Shown here: positions 51,401-59,972 of the stretch, piece by piece
Layout: the number at the start of each line of letters is the position of its first letter
How positions within the stretch are numbered: position 1 is the stretch's first letter
Assembly (NCBI RefSeq): GCF_030068455.1
Contig: NZ_JAQOSQ010000004.1
Span: 186,001-250,000 of the forward strand
Reading direction: 5' to 3'
Origin: Roseofilum casamattae BLCC-M143
GTDB lineage: Bacteria; Cyanobacteriota; Cyanobacteriia; Cyanobacteriales; Desertifilaceae
Length of the DNA: 64,000 nt
Notes under the pieces: model-generated
Seen by the model: only the letters and a program-made list of their open reading frames with translations
Databases searched by the model: none
Told to the model about the DNA's origin: nothing
Made by a program: the position numbers and the translations under genes

Positions 51401-53444
51401 TTTTATAGTCTCCTAATTTTTGATAAACTGGAGTTGCGCGCTGGTAAAAGCCTAATGAAATTTCCGGTTCTTCTAATTTTAGATAATCGTCGCCGATTTC
51501 AATTAATGTTCTCGCTTCTCGCTCTAAATTACCGTTTTCTCGGTAAACAACTGCGGCACGATTAAAAGACTCGCGCGCGCGATCGCCATCGCCGAGTTCG
51601 TATTCAATTTTTGCGATCGCTCTCAGATGAAATACTTCACTGATACTGTCCCCCAATTCGCGATCGATCGCAACCCTTTGACGATAAAATTCTAATGCGT
51701 TTTCCTTATCTTCTAAATCGTTTTCGTAGATAGAAGAAATTCGGTAAAGCGTTCTAGCTTCTCCAGGGCGATCGCCAAGATCTTGATAAATTTTTAATAC
51801 GCGATCGAGAACTTCTAATCCCCGCTCTAACTCTCCAAATCCATACAAATGGATGGTGGCAATTTTATCTAAAATCTTGGCTTCTCCTTCTCGATTACCT
51901 GCCTGTTGATACACTCGAACGGCTCGACTTAAGAACGTTAGCATTTCTTCCTGACGTTCTCCATTGCCGTAGCGTTCGGCGATCGCCAACAGAAATGTCG
52001 CCTCTCCTTGCAAATCGCGAACGGAGCGATAAAATGCTCGTCCTTTTTGATATTGCTCTAAGGCGGTTTCAGCTTCTCCTAGACCATCGTAAATTTGACC
52101 TAAATGACCGAAAATAATCGGTTGGCGATATTGGAAATCCAGAGATCGTTTTGTATCTGCGAGTTGAAGATAAAACTGACTTGTTTCTTCCAACACTTTC
52201 AGTTCTTGGGAATAGGATTCTAATGCTTCCGAGATTTCTCCCAACCGATCGTATATATTTCCTAAGTGCTCTAATATTTGCCCTTGCTTAACCCAATTTC
52301 CCAGATAGTCGTAAATGGCTAAAGCTTGTTGGTAAAATGCTAATGCTTTTTGCAAATTACCCGAAGCAAGATAGCGATCGCCCAACATTTCCAGGGTTAA
52401 AGCTTCTCCACCGAGATCGTCTATCTCTCGCGCCAAACTTAGAGCCTGCTGGTGAAATTCAAACGCTCTGGCTTGATTCTCATCCCACCAATAGCGAACC
52501 ATGGTATTTAAAAGCCGAACTTCCTGGTTTTTTGCCCAACGTCTATCTTCTAAGGACAATGCCGCAATTTCTTGGTAAATAGCTCGAGATTGCTTGAATA
52601 AGTCCAATCCCGCTTGCTCGTCCAGCCATTCAAATAAGCGTAATTGAGTTAAATTACTGAGAACAACCGCTTCTCCTTTGCGATCGCCAATTTCTCGATA
52701 AAGAGCCAAGGCTTGCTGGAATAATTCGTATCGTTCAGTGGTATCGGTTTTTGATTCTCCGAGCCAGTTGAGCAACTGTGCTTCTCCCTGTCGCGATGCA
52801 AAAGTTGCCGTTTCGGGAGATTGATTGATATCTCGATAAATAGTTAATGCTTGCTGACAGAATTCGGCAGGTTTCTCGGAGTCCCTGGAACGTTGTTTGC
52901 TGAGAGTTTCCGAGTGACGAGAAACTACTGAAGTAAAACCGCGATCGCGAGCAAATTTATGTTCTTTCTCCCATTGGTTCCCATCGGTTTGATAAATTCT
53001 CGCCAGTTGACTTAAAATCAATGCTTCTTGGAGCGGTTTGCCCAGCTCTTTCGCTAAAGTGAAAGCTTCGCTGTAATGCTCCCGCGCTGGTGTAGTGGCT
53101 CCCAAATTTTGGTAAATCGAACCCAGTTTAATTAATGTTGCTGCTTCTTGCTCGAAATTTCCCTCACTTTGCCAGATTAACCGCGCTTGTTCCCATTTGG
53201 CGATCGCCTGTAATTGAGCTGCGATCGTTGGTTGCTTGCTGAAGCGATCGCCTTCCTCTACTAGATCTCGCGCGGAAACCAGATGAGAGTTTTGAGCGAG
53301 ACTATATCTCAGGTTGCGTTTTGCGGCGATCGCCTCTGGCGAGGCTTTCCTGCGGACATGTTCCCGTCCGAAGGAAACGCCCATCCCCACAGATTCAGCA
53401 GTTACCAGCAACGTTAACCAGAAGGAAAACCAAAGACGATTCAT
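48495..53444 (-). CDS. Giant TPR-CHAT protease-like protein
   Basis: This 1649-residue protein begins with a hydrophobic stretch like a signal peptide (FWLTLLVTAESVGMGVSF). From about residue 60 to 1180 there is an almost unbroken array of more than twenty TPR units of the type LG.IY..LGD...AL..Y..AL, then a coiled coil (DPDLVLQERRLQQQLDALD). The C-terminal CHAT domain (about 1330-1649) has the caspase-like dyad: H1504 in VHFATHGILN and C1553 in LVVLSACQTGLG. The ending GTPRVLVSLWNVDDAATAEIM is typical. Most cyanobacterial CHAT-TPR proteins are uncharacterised; relatives are partners of effector proteins in cell-suicide or stress pathways. No effector is beside it here. Confidence 0.92.
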   Translation of the reverse strand: MNRLWFSFWLTLLVTAESVGMGVSFGREHVRRKASPEAIAAKRNLRYSLAQNSHLVSARDLVEEGDRFSKQPTIAAQLQAIAKWEQARLIWQSEGNFEQEAATLIKLGSIYQNLGATTPAREHYSEAFTLAKELGKPLQEALILSQLARIYQTDGNQWEKEHKFARDRGFTSVVSRHSETLSKQRSRDSEKPAEFCQQALTIYRDINQSPETATFASRQGEAQLLNWLGESKTDTTERYELFQQALALYREIGDRKGEAVVLSNLTQLRLFEWLDEQAGLDLFKQSRAIYQEIAALSLEDRRWAKNQEVRLLNTMVRYWWDENQARAFEFHQQALSLAREIDDLGGEALTLEMLGDRYLASGNLQKALAFYQQALAIYDYLGNWVKQGQILEHLGNIYDRLGEISEALESYSQELKVLEETSQFYLQLADTKRSLDFQYRQPIIFGHLGQIYDGLGEAETALEQYQKGRAFYRSVRDLQGEATFLLAIAERYGNGERQEEMLTFLSRAVRVYQQAGNREGEAKILDKIATIHLYGFGELERGLEVLDRVLKIYQDLGDRPGEARTLYRISSIYENDLEDKENALEFYRQRVAIDRELGDSISEVFHLRAIAKIEYELGDGDRARESFNRAAVVYRENGNLEREARTLIEIGDDYLKLEEPEISLGFYQRATPVYQKLGDYKKEAANLRRIAELYYKLDNVQQAIAIFAQARQVYRDNSDRSGEAWTLYRTGISYTTLGDLESALVSYDRSLALYEQEPDAPFQEERTLDMFLQIGRIYAYSGEQEKAIEFCDRSVSSARDFLQSKQMKSAEILREIGKFCNRIGDRDRALEAFNEYREHYQKIGKDEEVTGLMRIGQDYTELGDVEQALDFFDRARAIYQTSNFAEGEVNTLTAIASIYFRSGDYSEAFDFYSEALTLARQINNPQKEASIRSKLGGIYVELGNVQKAIASYQRALQLYRDLGDNRGEGETLENLGSIYEQSQDGEKALEFYGKSLEIFQENGLQWEIGANLRKLGQLHFKLGNLESALKFLDRALTIAERPYDFIYVELGKVHAELGNVDRAWDAFNRAVKLDRVPETKAEALLGMARVERDRKNLEMALNRIEAAIALIEEARARKKSPEERQTFFASKQLYYEFYIDLLMELHQQEPTKGYDARAININERSRARSLLELLTEANTDIRKGVDPDLVLQERRLQQQLDALDRREVALNRGELTEEQVMNLRQERQYLLDRYKNLQTKIRETSPSYAALTQPKPITLEKIQQQLLDRDTLVLQYAFGEERSFLWAITKDSLTSYILPSRQEIEEKARQFRRAIRHPLSRRQPQKIATSGAALNSLILQPLKEHKDKKRLAIVADGALHYIPFSALPNPNARENSLSSLVEAYELVHLPSLSTLAILRQDVSQRQSAPQQLAIVADPVFGRDDERLENNPSSATSYPVSSLSRATTDVGLQLQRLPGTRQEAEAIAKLIPESQRIQAFDFAANYTFTTHAPLNQYRTVHFATHGILNSVHPELSGLVLSLIDEQGNPNNGFLRLHDIYNLDLSADLVVLSACQTGLGKEIQGEGLIGLTRGFMYAGTPRVLVSLWNVDDAATAEIMARFYRLMWQENLSPAKALQAAQLEMQTETQWKAPFYWAAFTLQGEWENIAQE

Positions 53445-53680
53445 GGTAGTTATCCGCGTCCACCAATAATATTCTACTGTGGATATACGAACCTTCTGTT
53501 AAGGTTGAGATACTGCCATCTATCTAAGACTTGCTGAAAAAAATGAGAATTACGCGATCGCCAAAGGTAAGGCTTCGCTTATTAGAGAAGGCGATCGGTT
53601 TTCTGGAATGACTCTATTTTTCACGATCGCTTTCAATGGATCGTTTAAAAAATTAACTCTAGAAAGAATACATCATAATC

Positions 53681-54139
53681 ATGTCTGATGAAACAAAAGG
53701 AACTGGCTCTAATTCGAGATATGCTAAAAGGATGGAAATTATCCAATCTTTAGTTCAGCGCGACGATATTAGAGCAGATGCACGAGAAGCATTTCAGAAA
53801 GCTTATCCGGATGCACCGGATTGTATGATAGATGTTGCCATCTTTCATATCTATATAGATGGTATTGGTGCAACCCTAGACTGGCTCGTGGAAATTGAGA
53901 AATTCTTACGAGAACCAGACAATGAGATTGACTACAGTGCTAGCTTGCACTTACTTTACCACATCTACAACTGGCATCAACTTCTGGCATTGTTACCAGA
54001 AGGATATCCCAAAATGATTGAATTGATCGAAAAGATCAAAGCAGCGATTAATGATGACGATATTGAAGCAGCTTTAGATTCGGCTGAAGAGTTAGAAGAT
54101 AACTTCAAAGGTCACCGCAATTTCCCGAATTTTAGCTAA
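53681..54139 (+). CDS. Hypothetical protein, 152 residues
   Basis: This is an acidic helical protein with no known family visible to me. It begins MSDETKGTGSNSRYAKRM and continues with RADAREAFQKAYPDAPDCMID, IYIDGIGATLDWLVEIEKFL and MIELIEKIKAAINDDDIEAALDS. The second half looks like paired amphipathic helices. Codon use resembles neighbours. A 236-base gap separates it from the divergent CHAT gene, and it converges on the PEP-CTERM gene. Confidence 0.7.
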   Translation: MSDETKGTGSNSRYAKRMEIIQSLVQRDDIRADAREAFQKAYPDAPDCMIDVAIFHIYIDGIGATLDWLVEIEKFLREPDNEIDYSASLHLLYHIYNWHQLLALLPEGYPKMIELIEKIKAAINDDDIEAALDSAEELEDNFKGHRNFPNFS

Positions 54140-54215
54140 AACACTCTAACGTTCGCAATATACAGACTTTGGAGTCGCTTAATTGAAGGCGATCGCAAAT
54201 CCTCAGACTCAAACC

Positions 54216-54240
54216 AAAAAAAGGGAGCCAAAAGCTCCCT
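54216..54240 (-). terminator. Terminator of the PEP-CTERM gene
   Basis: AGGGAGC and GCTCCCT pair perfectly over 7 bp around a 5-base loop, and on the minus strand a T-run of seven follows (complement of the A-run at 54216-54222). It lies 75 bases after the PEP-CTERM stop at 54315. Confidence 0.85.
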
Positions 54241-54314
54241 AACTTAGTCTATGGTTTCGGAGAAAATTCGATCGCACTCGCGATACAATCCCTATCGTGT
54301 CTCTGACTGGCGAC

Positions 54315-55220
54315 TTAAGCGTTTTTGCGGCGTTTAGAAGCAACAACCAAACCGCCAATCGCAGCTAAGCCAAGCAGAGTAGAGGGTTCGGGCACTTTAG
54401 CCGCCTCGCCTACGGTAAATTTGAAGTTCCGTGCGTGAGAGTAATTATCATCGCCATCAACAACTCCAGAAGCGTAAGAGTTGCTGCCATTAACGGCATA
54501 AGTATAATCCCAGGTCTCGCCACCGTCGAGGCTATATTTAACCGCTTCACTCAAAACAATATTTTGGAAGAGAGCAGCAAAAGCGTCATTAGGATTCGCT
54601 AAATTAAAGCTATCTAAAGACTTTCCAGCCAGTTTGGTTGCCATGCTATCATGACCGGCAAGCTCGAAGGTAAACTCTCCGTTATTGCTAGTGACCGACT
54701 GGATATTCGGGTCGCTCATTTTCGCGAAGATGTCGATCGCATTCAGAGCGCCAAATATATCATTAACGCCATTGATTCCTTGCTGAGCTAATGCCCCAGA
54801 CGAAAGAGGGTTAGCAAACAGGCCATCAATCACTGCTTTATTTCCAGCATCGCCATAAACCGTATTCCACCAGGTGAGTTTGTTGGCATTTGTCCAGTAG
54901 TCTGCGCCCACACTACCGAGCATGATGCTGTAACCGCCATCAAAGTCTGCCGTTAAGATAGATTCGGTTTCGTTAACAAAGCCACCATCAATATTGTCAT
55001 CTAGCTCGACGTTTCCTCGAGAAAGCAGAGCGTCAACCAGCTGGTTGTTGCTGGGGTTGCTAATTAGCTCCAGAGTTGTGTCTCCATCATCCATAAAGAC
55101 GCGGTTCTCTCCAGTGACGCTAACTCCAGTTAACGAATTGGCTAATGCGGGTAAGCTCAGAAGGCTAACTCCAGCGACAACAGAGGCACCCATTGCAATT
55201 TTTTTAACGGTATTAAACAT
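54315..55220 (-). CDS. Secreted PEP-CTERM protein
   Basis: This 301-residue protein has a signal peptide (residues about 1-27, KKIAMGASVVAGVSLLSLPALA) and a PEP-CTERM tail at the end: VPEPSTLLGLAAIGGLVVASKRR, i.e. the VPEP motif, a hydrophobic helix and a basic end. The middle is glycine/asparagine/aspartate-rich with no domain I can name. Exosortase would cleave at the PEP motif, releasing or anchoring the protein at the surface; no exosortase gene is in the window. AAGGAG is found 12 bases before the ATG and a strong terminator follows. Confidence 0.93.
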   Translation of the reverse strand: MFNTVKKIAMGASVVAGVSLLSLPALANSLTGVSVTGENRVFMDDGDTTLELISNPSNNQLVDALLSRGNVELDDNIDGGFVNETESILTADFDGGYSIMLGSVGADYWTNANKLTWWNTVYGDAGNKAVIDGLFANPLSSGALAQQGINGVNDIFGALNAIDIFAKMSDPNIQSVTSNNGEFTFELAGHDSMATKLAGKSLDSFNLANPNDAFAALFQNIVLSEAVKYSLDGGETWDYTYAVNGSNSYASGVVDGDDNYSHARNFKFTVGEAAKVPEPSTLLGLAAIGGLVVASKRRKNA

Positions 55221-55613
55221 AATGGTTTCGATCTCCTTAGTGGACGTTAAGCGTGTTGATGTTTTGGTTTGCCGTTCCCACTATACCCAGTTTGAAAGTA
55301 GTGGGTGTCTCTGGCGATAGAGTTGAGTTACGGAAACAGAGCGCTCCTTGCAACTTGTTTCAATCGTAAGCTCGAACGTTGGGGAAAGATGCGATCGCGA
55401 TCGCCTTATAATTGCGATCTTCATCTATGTACAACCCCCTTGCCAATCGCAGTATTATCAGAGGTTAGTGGAACAACTGGCGCTCTCAACTTCTCCTAAG
55501 ATTATATCTGGCGAAACCCTCTCAATAGGTGAAGTTCCAATGAAGTTTACAACGGTTTTTGATAAAATTTTGATGGATCGTTGTACCGTGTATTCCGTAT
55601 ATTTTCGGGTTTT
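55221..55613. other. Intergenic stretch, no gene seen
   Basis: These 393 bases lie between the PEP-CTERM start and the end of the aminotransferase gene. They contain several short overlapping ORFs that lack ribosome sites and family character. The part next to 55221 should hold the PEP-CTERM promoter. I see no hairpin with a T-run and no repeat. Confidence 0.4.
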
Positions 55614-56789
55614 CTATCGTTGGAGAAATTGTCCGATTCTTGCAGCCGCTTGTTGCAGGATTGCGGGGTCGCGAACCAGTGCAAAGCGGACGTAACCTTC
55701 ACCACAGGAGCCAAAACCGGCTCCAGGGGAAGCGGCCACACCTGTAGTTTCTACTAATTGAGTGCAGAACTCAATTGAGTGTTTTTCCCAGGATTTCGGC
55801 AGTTTCGCCCAGACAAACATGGTAGCCGCAGAAGGGGCGATCGCCCAGCCAATGTCGTTCATCGCAGCAATAAAGGCATCTCGGCGCTGTTGGAATTGAC
55901 CGATGGTTTCTTGGATGTGGGTTTGCGAGCCTTGGAGAGCGGCGATCGCCCCGTTAAAAATACCTTGATATTGATTGAAGTCGATGGCAGATTTCACCTG
56001 GCGCAAGCCTCGGATAATTTCGGCATTACCGATAGCATAACCGACGCGAAACCCTCCCATGCTATAGGTTTTGGATAAGGAGAACAGTTCTATAGAAATG
56101 GCTTTCTCCCCATCGGCTTGAAAGACGGAAGGCGAGGCGGGTTTGCCATCATAGACAAATTCGGCATAGGGAGCGTCGTGAACTAAAATCACATTGTGGC
56201 GCAAGCATAACTCTACGGCATCTTTAAAGAAGGATAAGGGAGCCGTCGCAGCCGTGGGGTTGTGCGGGTAGTTCAACACCATCATGCGCGATCGCTCCCA
56301 GACTGAGGCAGGAATATCGCTAAAGTCCGGTAAAAAGCCGTTATCTTCGCGCAAGGATAACGGATACATCTCGCCGCCAGCAAAGCAAATTCCGGCATAA
56401 TGGGAGGGATATCCGGGGTCGAGAACGATGGCAATATCTCCCGGATTGAGAATCGCCAGGGGTAAATGAGCGGTTCCTTCTTGCGAACCAATCAGCGCCA
56501 GAACTTCCGTTTCCGGATCGACGGGAATCCCATATTTATCGGTATACCACTGAGCGCAAGCTTCTCGAAACGGCCGGGTACTGTTAAATAACTGATAGCC
56601 GTGAGTGCTGGTATCGGGAAGGGAACGAGCGATCGCATCCAGGACGTGGGGAGCTGTGGGACGATCGGAGGAGCCTAAGGACAAATCGATAACTTCTAAT
56701 CCGGCCCCTCGCGCTTTCGCCTTGCCCCGATCCATATCGGCAAATACATTATTTTGAAGGAAGTTGAGGCGATCGGCAAAACGAATCAT
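55614..56789 (-). CDS. PLP-dependent class I aminotransferase (LL-DAP aminotransferase-like)
   Basis: This 391-residue protein has the fold type I aminotransferase signature. GYQLFNSTRPFREACAQWY gives the substrate-binding part, VLNYPHNPTAATAPLSF the conserved Asn-Pro-Thr, and DAPYAEFVYDG the Asp/Tyr pair. The internal aldimine Lys is in SLSKTYSMGGFRVGYA. SSDRPTAPHVLDAI at the start and the overall order resemble LL-diaminopimelate aminotransferases and cyanobacterial aspartate aminotransferase-like enzymes. The exact substrate cannot be read. The thioredoxin gene lies 47 bases upstream on the same strand. Confidence 0.88.
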   Translation of the reverse strand: MIRFADRLNFLQNNVFADMDRGKAKARGAGLEVIDLSLGSSDRPTAPHVLDAIARSLPDTSTHGYQLFNSTRPFREACAQWYTDKYGIPVDPETEVLALIGSQEGTAHLPLAILNPGDIAIVLDPGYPSHYAGICFAGGEMYPLSLREDNGFLPDFSDIPASVWERSRMMVLNYPHNPTAATAPLSFFKDAVELCLRHNVILVHDAPYAEFVYDGKPASPSVFQADGEKAISIELFSLSKTYSMGGFRVGYAIGNAEIIRGLRQVKSAIDFNQYQGIFNGAIAALQGSQTHIQETIGQFQQRRDAFIAAMNDIGWAIAPSAATMFVWAKLPKSWEKHSIEFCTQLVETTGVAASPGAGFGSCGEGYVRFALVRDPAILQQAAARIGQFLQR

Positions 56790-56836
56790 GAGTACGCCAG
56801 TCCATTACAATCAATAACAATAGGAAGAGGAAAACG

Positions 56837-57160
56837 TTATAAGTTGGATTCAACCAGGTCTACCAATTGTTGCTTGGTTTTCGCCCCTTCTGTAGAAGCC
56901 GTTACTTCCCCGTGTTGAAACAAACGCAATCCGGGAACGCCTTCTACGGCATAGGCTTTGACCGTTTCTGGATTCGGATCGACCTGCATTTTCACCACTT
57001 TCAGGCGATCGCCATATTCAGCCGCAATCTGGTCAATCGACGGGGAAACCAATCGACAGGGGCCGCACCACTCATCCCAAAAATAGACCAGCACGGGACT
57101 CGAGGCATTTAAGACTTCTGCTGCAAATTCAGCATCAGTAATGGCGATCGGGGTACTCAT
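56837..57160 (-). CDS. Thioredoxin (cyanobacterial TrxQ-like)
   Basis: This 107-residue protein has the redox motif WCGPC (C32, C35) after VLVYFWDE. The cis-Pro loop is VEGVPGLRLFQHGE rather than the standard IRSIPTLLIF. This EGVPxLRLF form with the acidic FWDEW entry recalls the TrxQ type of Synechocystis, from memory, so I give no symbol. It reduces disulfides in the cytosol, taking electrons from a thioredoxin reductase. It is upstream of the aminotransferase gene and probably transcribed with it. Confidence 0.9.
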   Translation of the reverse strand: MSTPIAITDAEFAAEVLNASSPVLVYFWDEWCGPCRLVSPSIDQIAAEYGDRLKVVKMQVDPNPETVKAYAVEGVPGLRLFQHGEVTASTEGAKTKQQLVDLVESNL

Positions 57161-57240
57161 AACGAGATGGTGAAATGACCCATTTGAATTTATGCTGCAT
57201 TATTATACTCCGATTTCGCGCCATCCCTAGAACCGATCCC

Positions 57241-58188
57241 ATGAATCCGATTCTGACTGCAGCTTTGAACCCAACTAGCGGTATTACCGAAGCCACCTCC
57301 ATCGCCGCCATTCAAGCGATCCAAGAAACCGCTATTTCTACGCCTCTGAGTCCTAATCCCATTACCACCAGTACCATCCAGCAGGGAACAGGCGGCACTC
57401 CAATTGTCTTATTGCACGGTTTTGATAGTTCCCTGCTCGAGTTCCGCCGTCTGATTCCGCAACTGGCTCCTCACCGGGAAATTTGGGCGATCGATCTCCT
57501 CGGATTTGGGTTTACGGAACGACCGACAAATTTAGAGATTAACCCCGATGCGATTAAGCTTCATTTGCATTCGGTGTGGAAACAGTTAATTAACCAACCG
57601 GTAATTCTGGTTGGAGTTTCGATGGGAGGCGCTGCGGCTATTGAATTTAGTTTGAGCTATCCGGAAGCGGTGGAGCAACTGGTGTTAATCGACAGCGCCG
57701 GATTTGCGAAAAGCCAAGCCATCAAGGCGCAATGGCTGAAACCGTTGGTCTATGGAGCGGCGGAAATACTGCGCCAGGATTGGGTGCGACAGTCGGTTGG
57801 GGTAAAAGCCTATTACGATCGCAATTTAGCTTCAGTCGATGCTCGTCTGTGCGCCGCACTGCACCTCCAGATGCCGAACTGGAGAGAAGCCATGGTCAGC
57901 TTTACCCTCAGCGGTGGGTATAATCGCACGGAACAGTTCGTCGGTCGGGTCGCCCATCCTACTTTGGTATTATGGGGAGATAGCGATCGCATTTTGGGAA
58001 TTAAAGATGCACCCAAATTTCCGCAAGTCATTCCCGATTGCGAGTTAGTCTGGATCGAGAAATGCGGCCACGTTCCTCATTTAGAAAAACCAGAACGAAC
58101 CGCAGAGTTAATTCTCCAAGGTCTATCTCGTTCTACTGAAACGATGGCGATCGCCGATTGCACCGAAAACCCGAAAGTGAAACAATAA
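57241..58188 (+). CDS. Alpha/beta hydrolase
   Basis: This protein has 315 residues from ATG 57241 (22 further upstream codons are open but precede the fold). IVLLHGFDSSLLEFRRL is the oxyanion strand, AIDLLGFGFTERP follows, and the nucleophile elbow is VGVSMGGAAAI. LWGDSDRILG gives the acid and KCGHVPHLEKPE the histidine, so the catalytic triad is complete. The N-terminal 60 residues are low complexity. The reaction is not known. It shares the fold with the hydrolases at 44497 and 58708. Confidence 0.88.
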   Translation: MNPILTAALNPTSGITEATSIAAIQAIQETAISTPLSPNPITTSTIQQGTGGTPIVLLHGFDSSLLEFRRLIPQLAPHREIWAIDLLGFGFTERPTNLEINPDAIKLHLHSVWKQLINQPVILVGVSMGGAAAIEFSLSYPEAVEQLVLIDSAGFAKSQAIKAQWLKPLVYGAAEILRQDWVRQSVGVKAYYDRNLASVDARLCAALHLQMPNWREAMVSFTLSGGYNRTEQFVGRVAHPTLVLWGDSDRILGIKDAPKFPQVIPDCELVWIEKCGHVPHLEKPERTAELILQGLSRSTETMAIADCTENPKVKQ

Positions 58189-58210
58189 GGGATACTATCG
58201 ACTATCCCCC

Positions 58211-58242
58211 ATTATTAATTGTTCATTATTAATTATTAATTG
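58211..58242. repeat. Degenerate ATTAATT repeats before the ferredoxin gene
   Basis: Overlapping copies of ATTATTAATT fill these 32 bases immediately before the ferredoxin ATG at 58245. Pure AT DNA here could serve as an UP-like promoter element or a low-structure leader. Confidence 0.45.
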
Positions 58243-58244
58243 AT

Positions 58245-58604
58245 ATGCACACTGTTACTATTCACAACCGCCACAGCGATCGAACCCATACTCTGCAAGT
58301 TCCAGAAGACCGCTATATCTTGCATAATGCAGAGAATCAGGGAGTGGATTTGCCCTTCTCCTGTCGGAATGGAGCTTGTACAACCTGTGCCGTCCGAGTT
58401 CTCTCCGGAGAGATTTATCAACCGGAAGCCATGGGACTTTCTTTAGAACTGCAAAAGAAAGGTTATGCGCTCTTGTGCGTCAGTTATGCGCGATCGGATT
58501 TAGAAGTCGAAACCCAAGATGAAGATGAAGTCTACGAATTGCAATTCGGTCAGTATTTTGGGAAAGGTAAAGTCCAGCGAGGATTGCCGTTAGATGAAGA
58601 TTAA
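58245..58604 (+). CDS. Plant-type [2Fe-2S] ferredoxin with C-terminal extension (FdC2-like)
   Basis: This 119-residue protein has the cluster ligands C40, C45, C48 and C78 in FSCRNGACTTCAV and ALLCVSYARSD, the CX4CX2C...C pattern. Compared with the usual 97-residue PetF, a tail of about 25 residues (ELQFGQYFGKGKVQRGLPL) is added; this is the FdC2-type architecture. FdC2 proteins have more positive redox potentials and do not replace PetF in photosynthetic electron flow. Its partner is unknown. An AT-repeat leader precedes the ATG. Confidence 0.92.
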   Translation: MHTVTIHNRHSDRTHTLQVPEDRYILHNAENQGVDLPFSCRNGACTTCAVRVLSGEIYQPEAMGLSLELQKKGYALLCVSYARSDLEVETQDEDEVYELQFGQYFGKGKVQRGLPLDED

Positions 58605-58707
58605 TCGCAGTCGCGAATGGAATGAGTCGCGAGACAAGTAACCGGTGAAGATTGAGCGAAGCCGAAGTCCGGCTCCCTAGCGTTCCCCATTCCCTATTCC
58701 CCATTCT

Positions 58708-59610
58708 CTATAACTGACTGAGCCAGCGTAATATGAAGCGATTTACCTTATCTGGATGTTCGTCGTGGGAACAATGTCCGGCATTTGGAATGGAAATAAA
58801 CTGCACGTCAGCACGAGTTTGGGCTAAACTTCGATAGAGTCGAGCGGTGGCAATGGGAGTCCAAGGATCGTCCTCGCCCCAAAGAACCAGGAGAGGCTGT
58901 TTAATATGAGGAAGTAGCTCGTCCGGTTTCGGTCCGGGAGGTGCCGAGAGAATGGACGCAAAGACCTTTTGTGCTCCTGGATCGCAAGAGGGTTGGTGAA
59001 GGATATCGACTAATTCGTCTGTAATGGCTTCAGGCGATCGATAAATTTGGTGTAGGGTTCGGCGAATTCTGTGTTTTTTCCGAACTTGGTTAAATAAAAA
59101 GGGGCCGGTTACAGAAGAAGTTACCAGACGAGTAAAGGCGCCCATTACTATCCGGAGCGGGAAATTCAGTTCTTCGGGGCGATGGTTTAAACCCCCAGCA
59201 CAATTAATGAGAACCGCTCCAGTTCCCCGTTCCGGAGTGCGCGCGAGAATCATTAAACTCAAGAGACCGCCAATGGAATTGCCGATCCAAATTGCAGGAC
59301 GTTGCAGATGAGCTTCCCAGAAATCTTGCAACATTTCATACCAAAGATCCATGGAGTAGGCGATCGCCGGTTTCTGTGAAGCGCCAAACCCCAAGAGGTC
59401 GAGGGCAAAAACTTGGTATCCTGCTCGAGCCAGTATGGGAATATTTTTTCGCCAGTGGCCGATGGAACCGCCAAACCCATGGAGCAAGACTAAGGGAATG
59501 CCTACTCCTTGGCAAGTATAAGCAATCTGGAGATCGCGCCAGAGCCAGATTTTCCGATCCAATTTCTGCTCGAATCGGGATTGAGTCGTTACAAGGTTTG
59601 TTGGTGTCAT
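58708..59610 (-). CDS. Alpha/beta hydrolase
   Basis: This 300-residue protein has LVLLHGFGGSIGHWRKN (oxyanion strand), ALDLLGFGASQKP, and the nucleophile elbow IGNSIGGLLSL. LWGEDDPWTP carries the acid and NAGHCSHDEHPDKVN the histidine. No signal peptide or membrane helix is present. The motifs place it with cyanobacterial and plastid hydrolases of pigment or lipid metabolism, but the substrate is unassigned. It is divergent from the receiver-GAF-GGDEF gene. Confidence 0.88.
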   Translation of the reverse strand: MTPTNLVTTQSRFEQKLDRKIWLWRDLQIAYTCQGVGIPLVLLHGFGGSIGHWRKNIPILARAGYQVFALDLLGFGASQKPAIAYSMDLWYEMLQDFWEAHLQRPAIWIGNSIGGLLSLMILARTPERGTGAVLINCAGGLNHRPEELNFPLRIVMGAFTRLVTSSVTGPFLFNQVRKKHRIRRTLHQIYRSPEAITDELVDILHQPSCDPGAQKVFASILSAPPGPKPDELLPHIKQPLLVLWGEDDPWTPIATARLYRSLAQTRADVQFISIPNAGHCSHDEHPDKVNRFILRWLSQL

Positions 59611-59972
59611 CGCGATCGCAGGGTTATCCGCTATTATTGTAAGACTTGTAAAATAATTTTCACTTTTCTTTTATCTATCGGATTTTAACGCATTCATTGC
59701 AAATTGCAGGAGCGATCGCCATACTATCCAATAGCTCTCAGCCGCGATCGAGATAATAATGATACTCAATATAAGAATCTTTTCCGGTTTGTCGATCGCT
59801 GTAGCTGAATCCTTAAACATACAATATCATTAGGGTGAGAACCCCTACTTCCTATTATTACAGAGCAGATCGACTCCATTCTCGAATACTCCAGCGCTCT
59901 TCAGGCCTCGCCAAGCCTCAAGACCATTGCTGATGATTCGACTTGGCGAACTCTCTCGCGTTATACATACCA
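59611..59972. other. Divergent promoter region, no gene seen
   Basis: These 362 bases lie between two divergently transcribed genes. They are AT-rich, especially at about 59640-59690, and hold two HIP1 words. A 24-codon ORF at about 59760 has no ribosome site. I see no operator-like dyad. Confidence 0.4.

Noticed and set aside
58648-58676. Similarity of GAGCGAAGCCGAAGTCCGG to the MITE interior
   Set aside because: The match is short and has no terminal repeats; this word is a common cyanobacterial fragment, so I do not call a third MITE copy.
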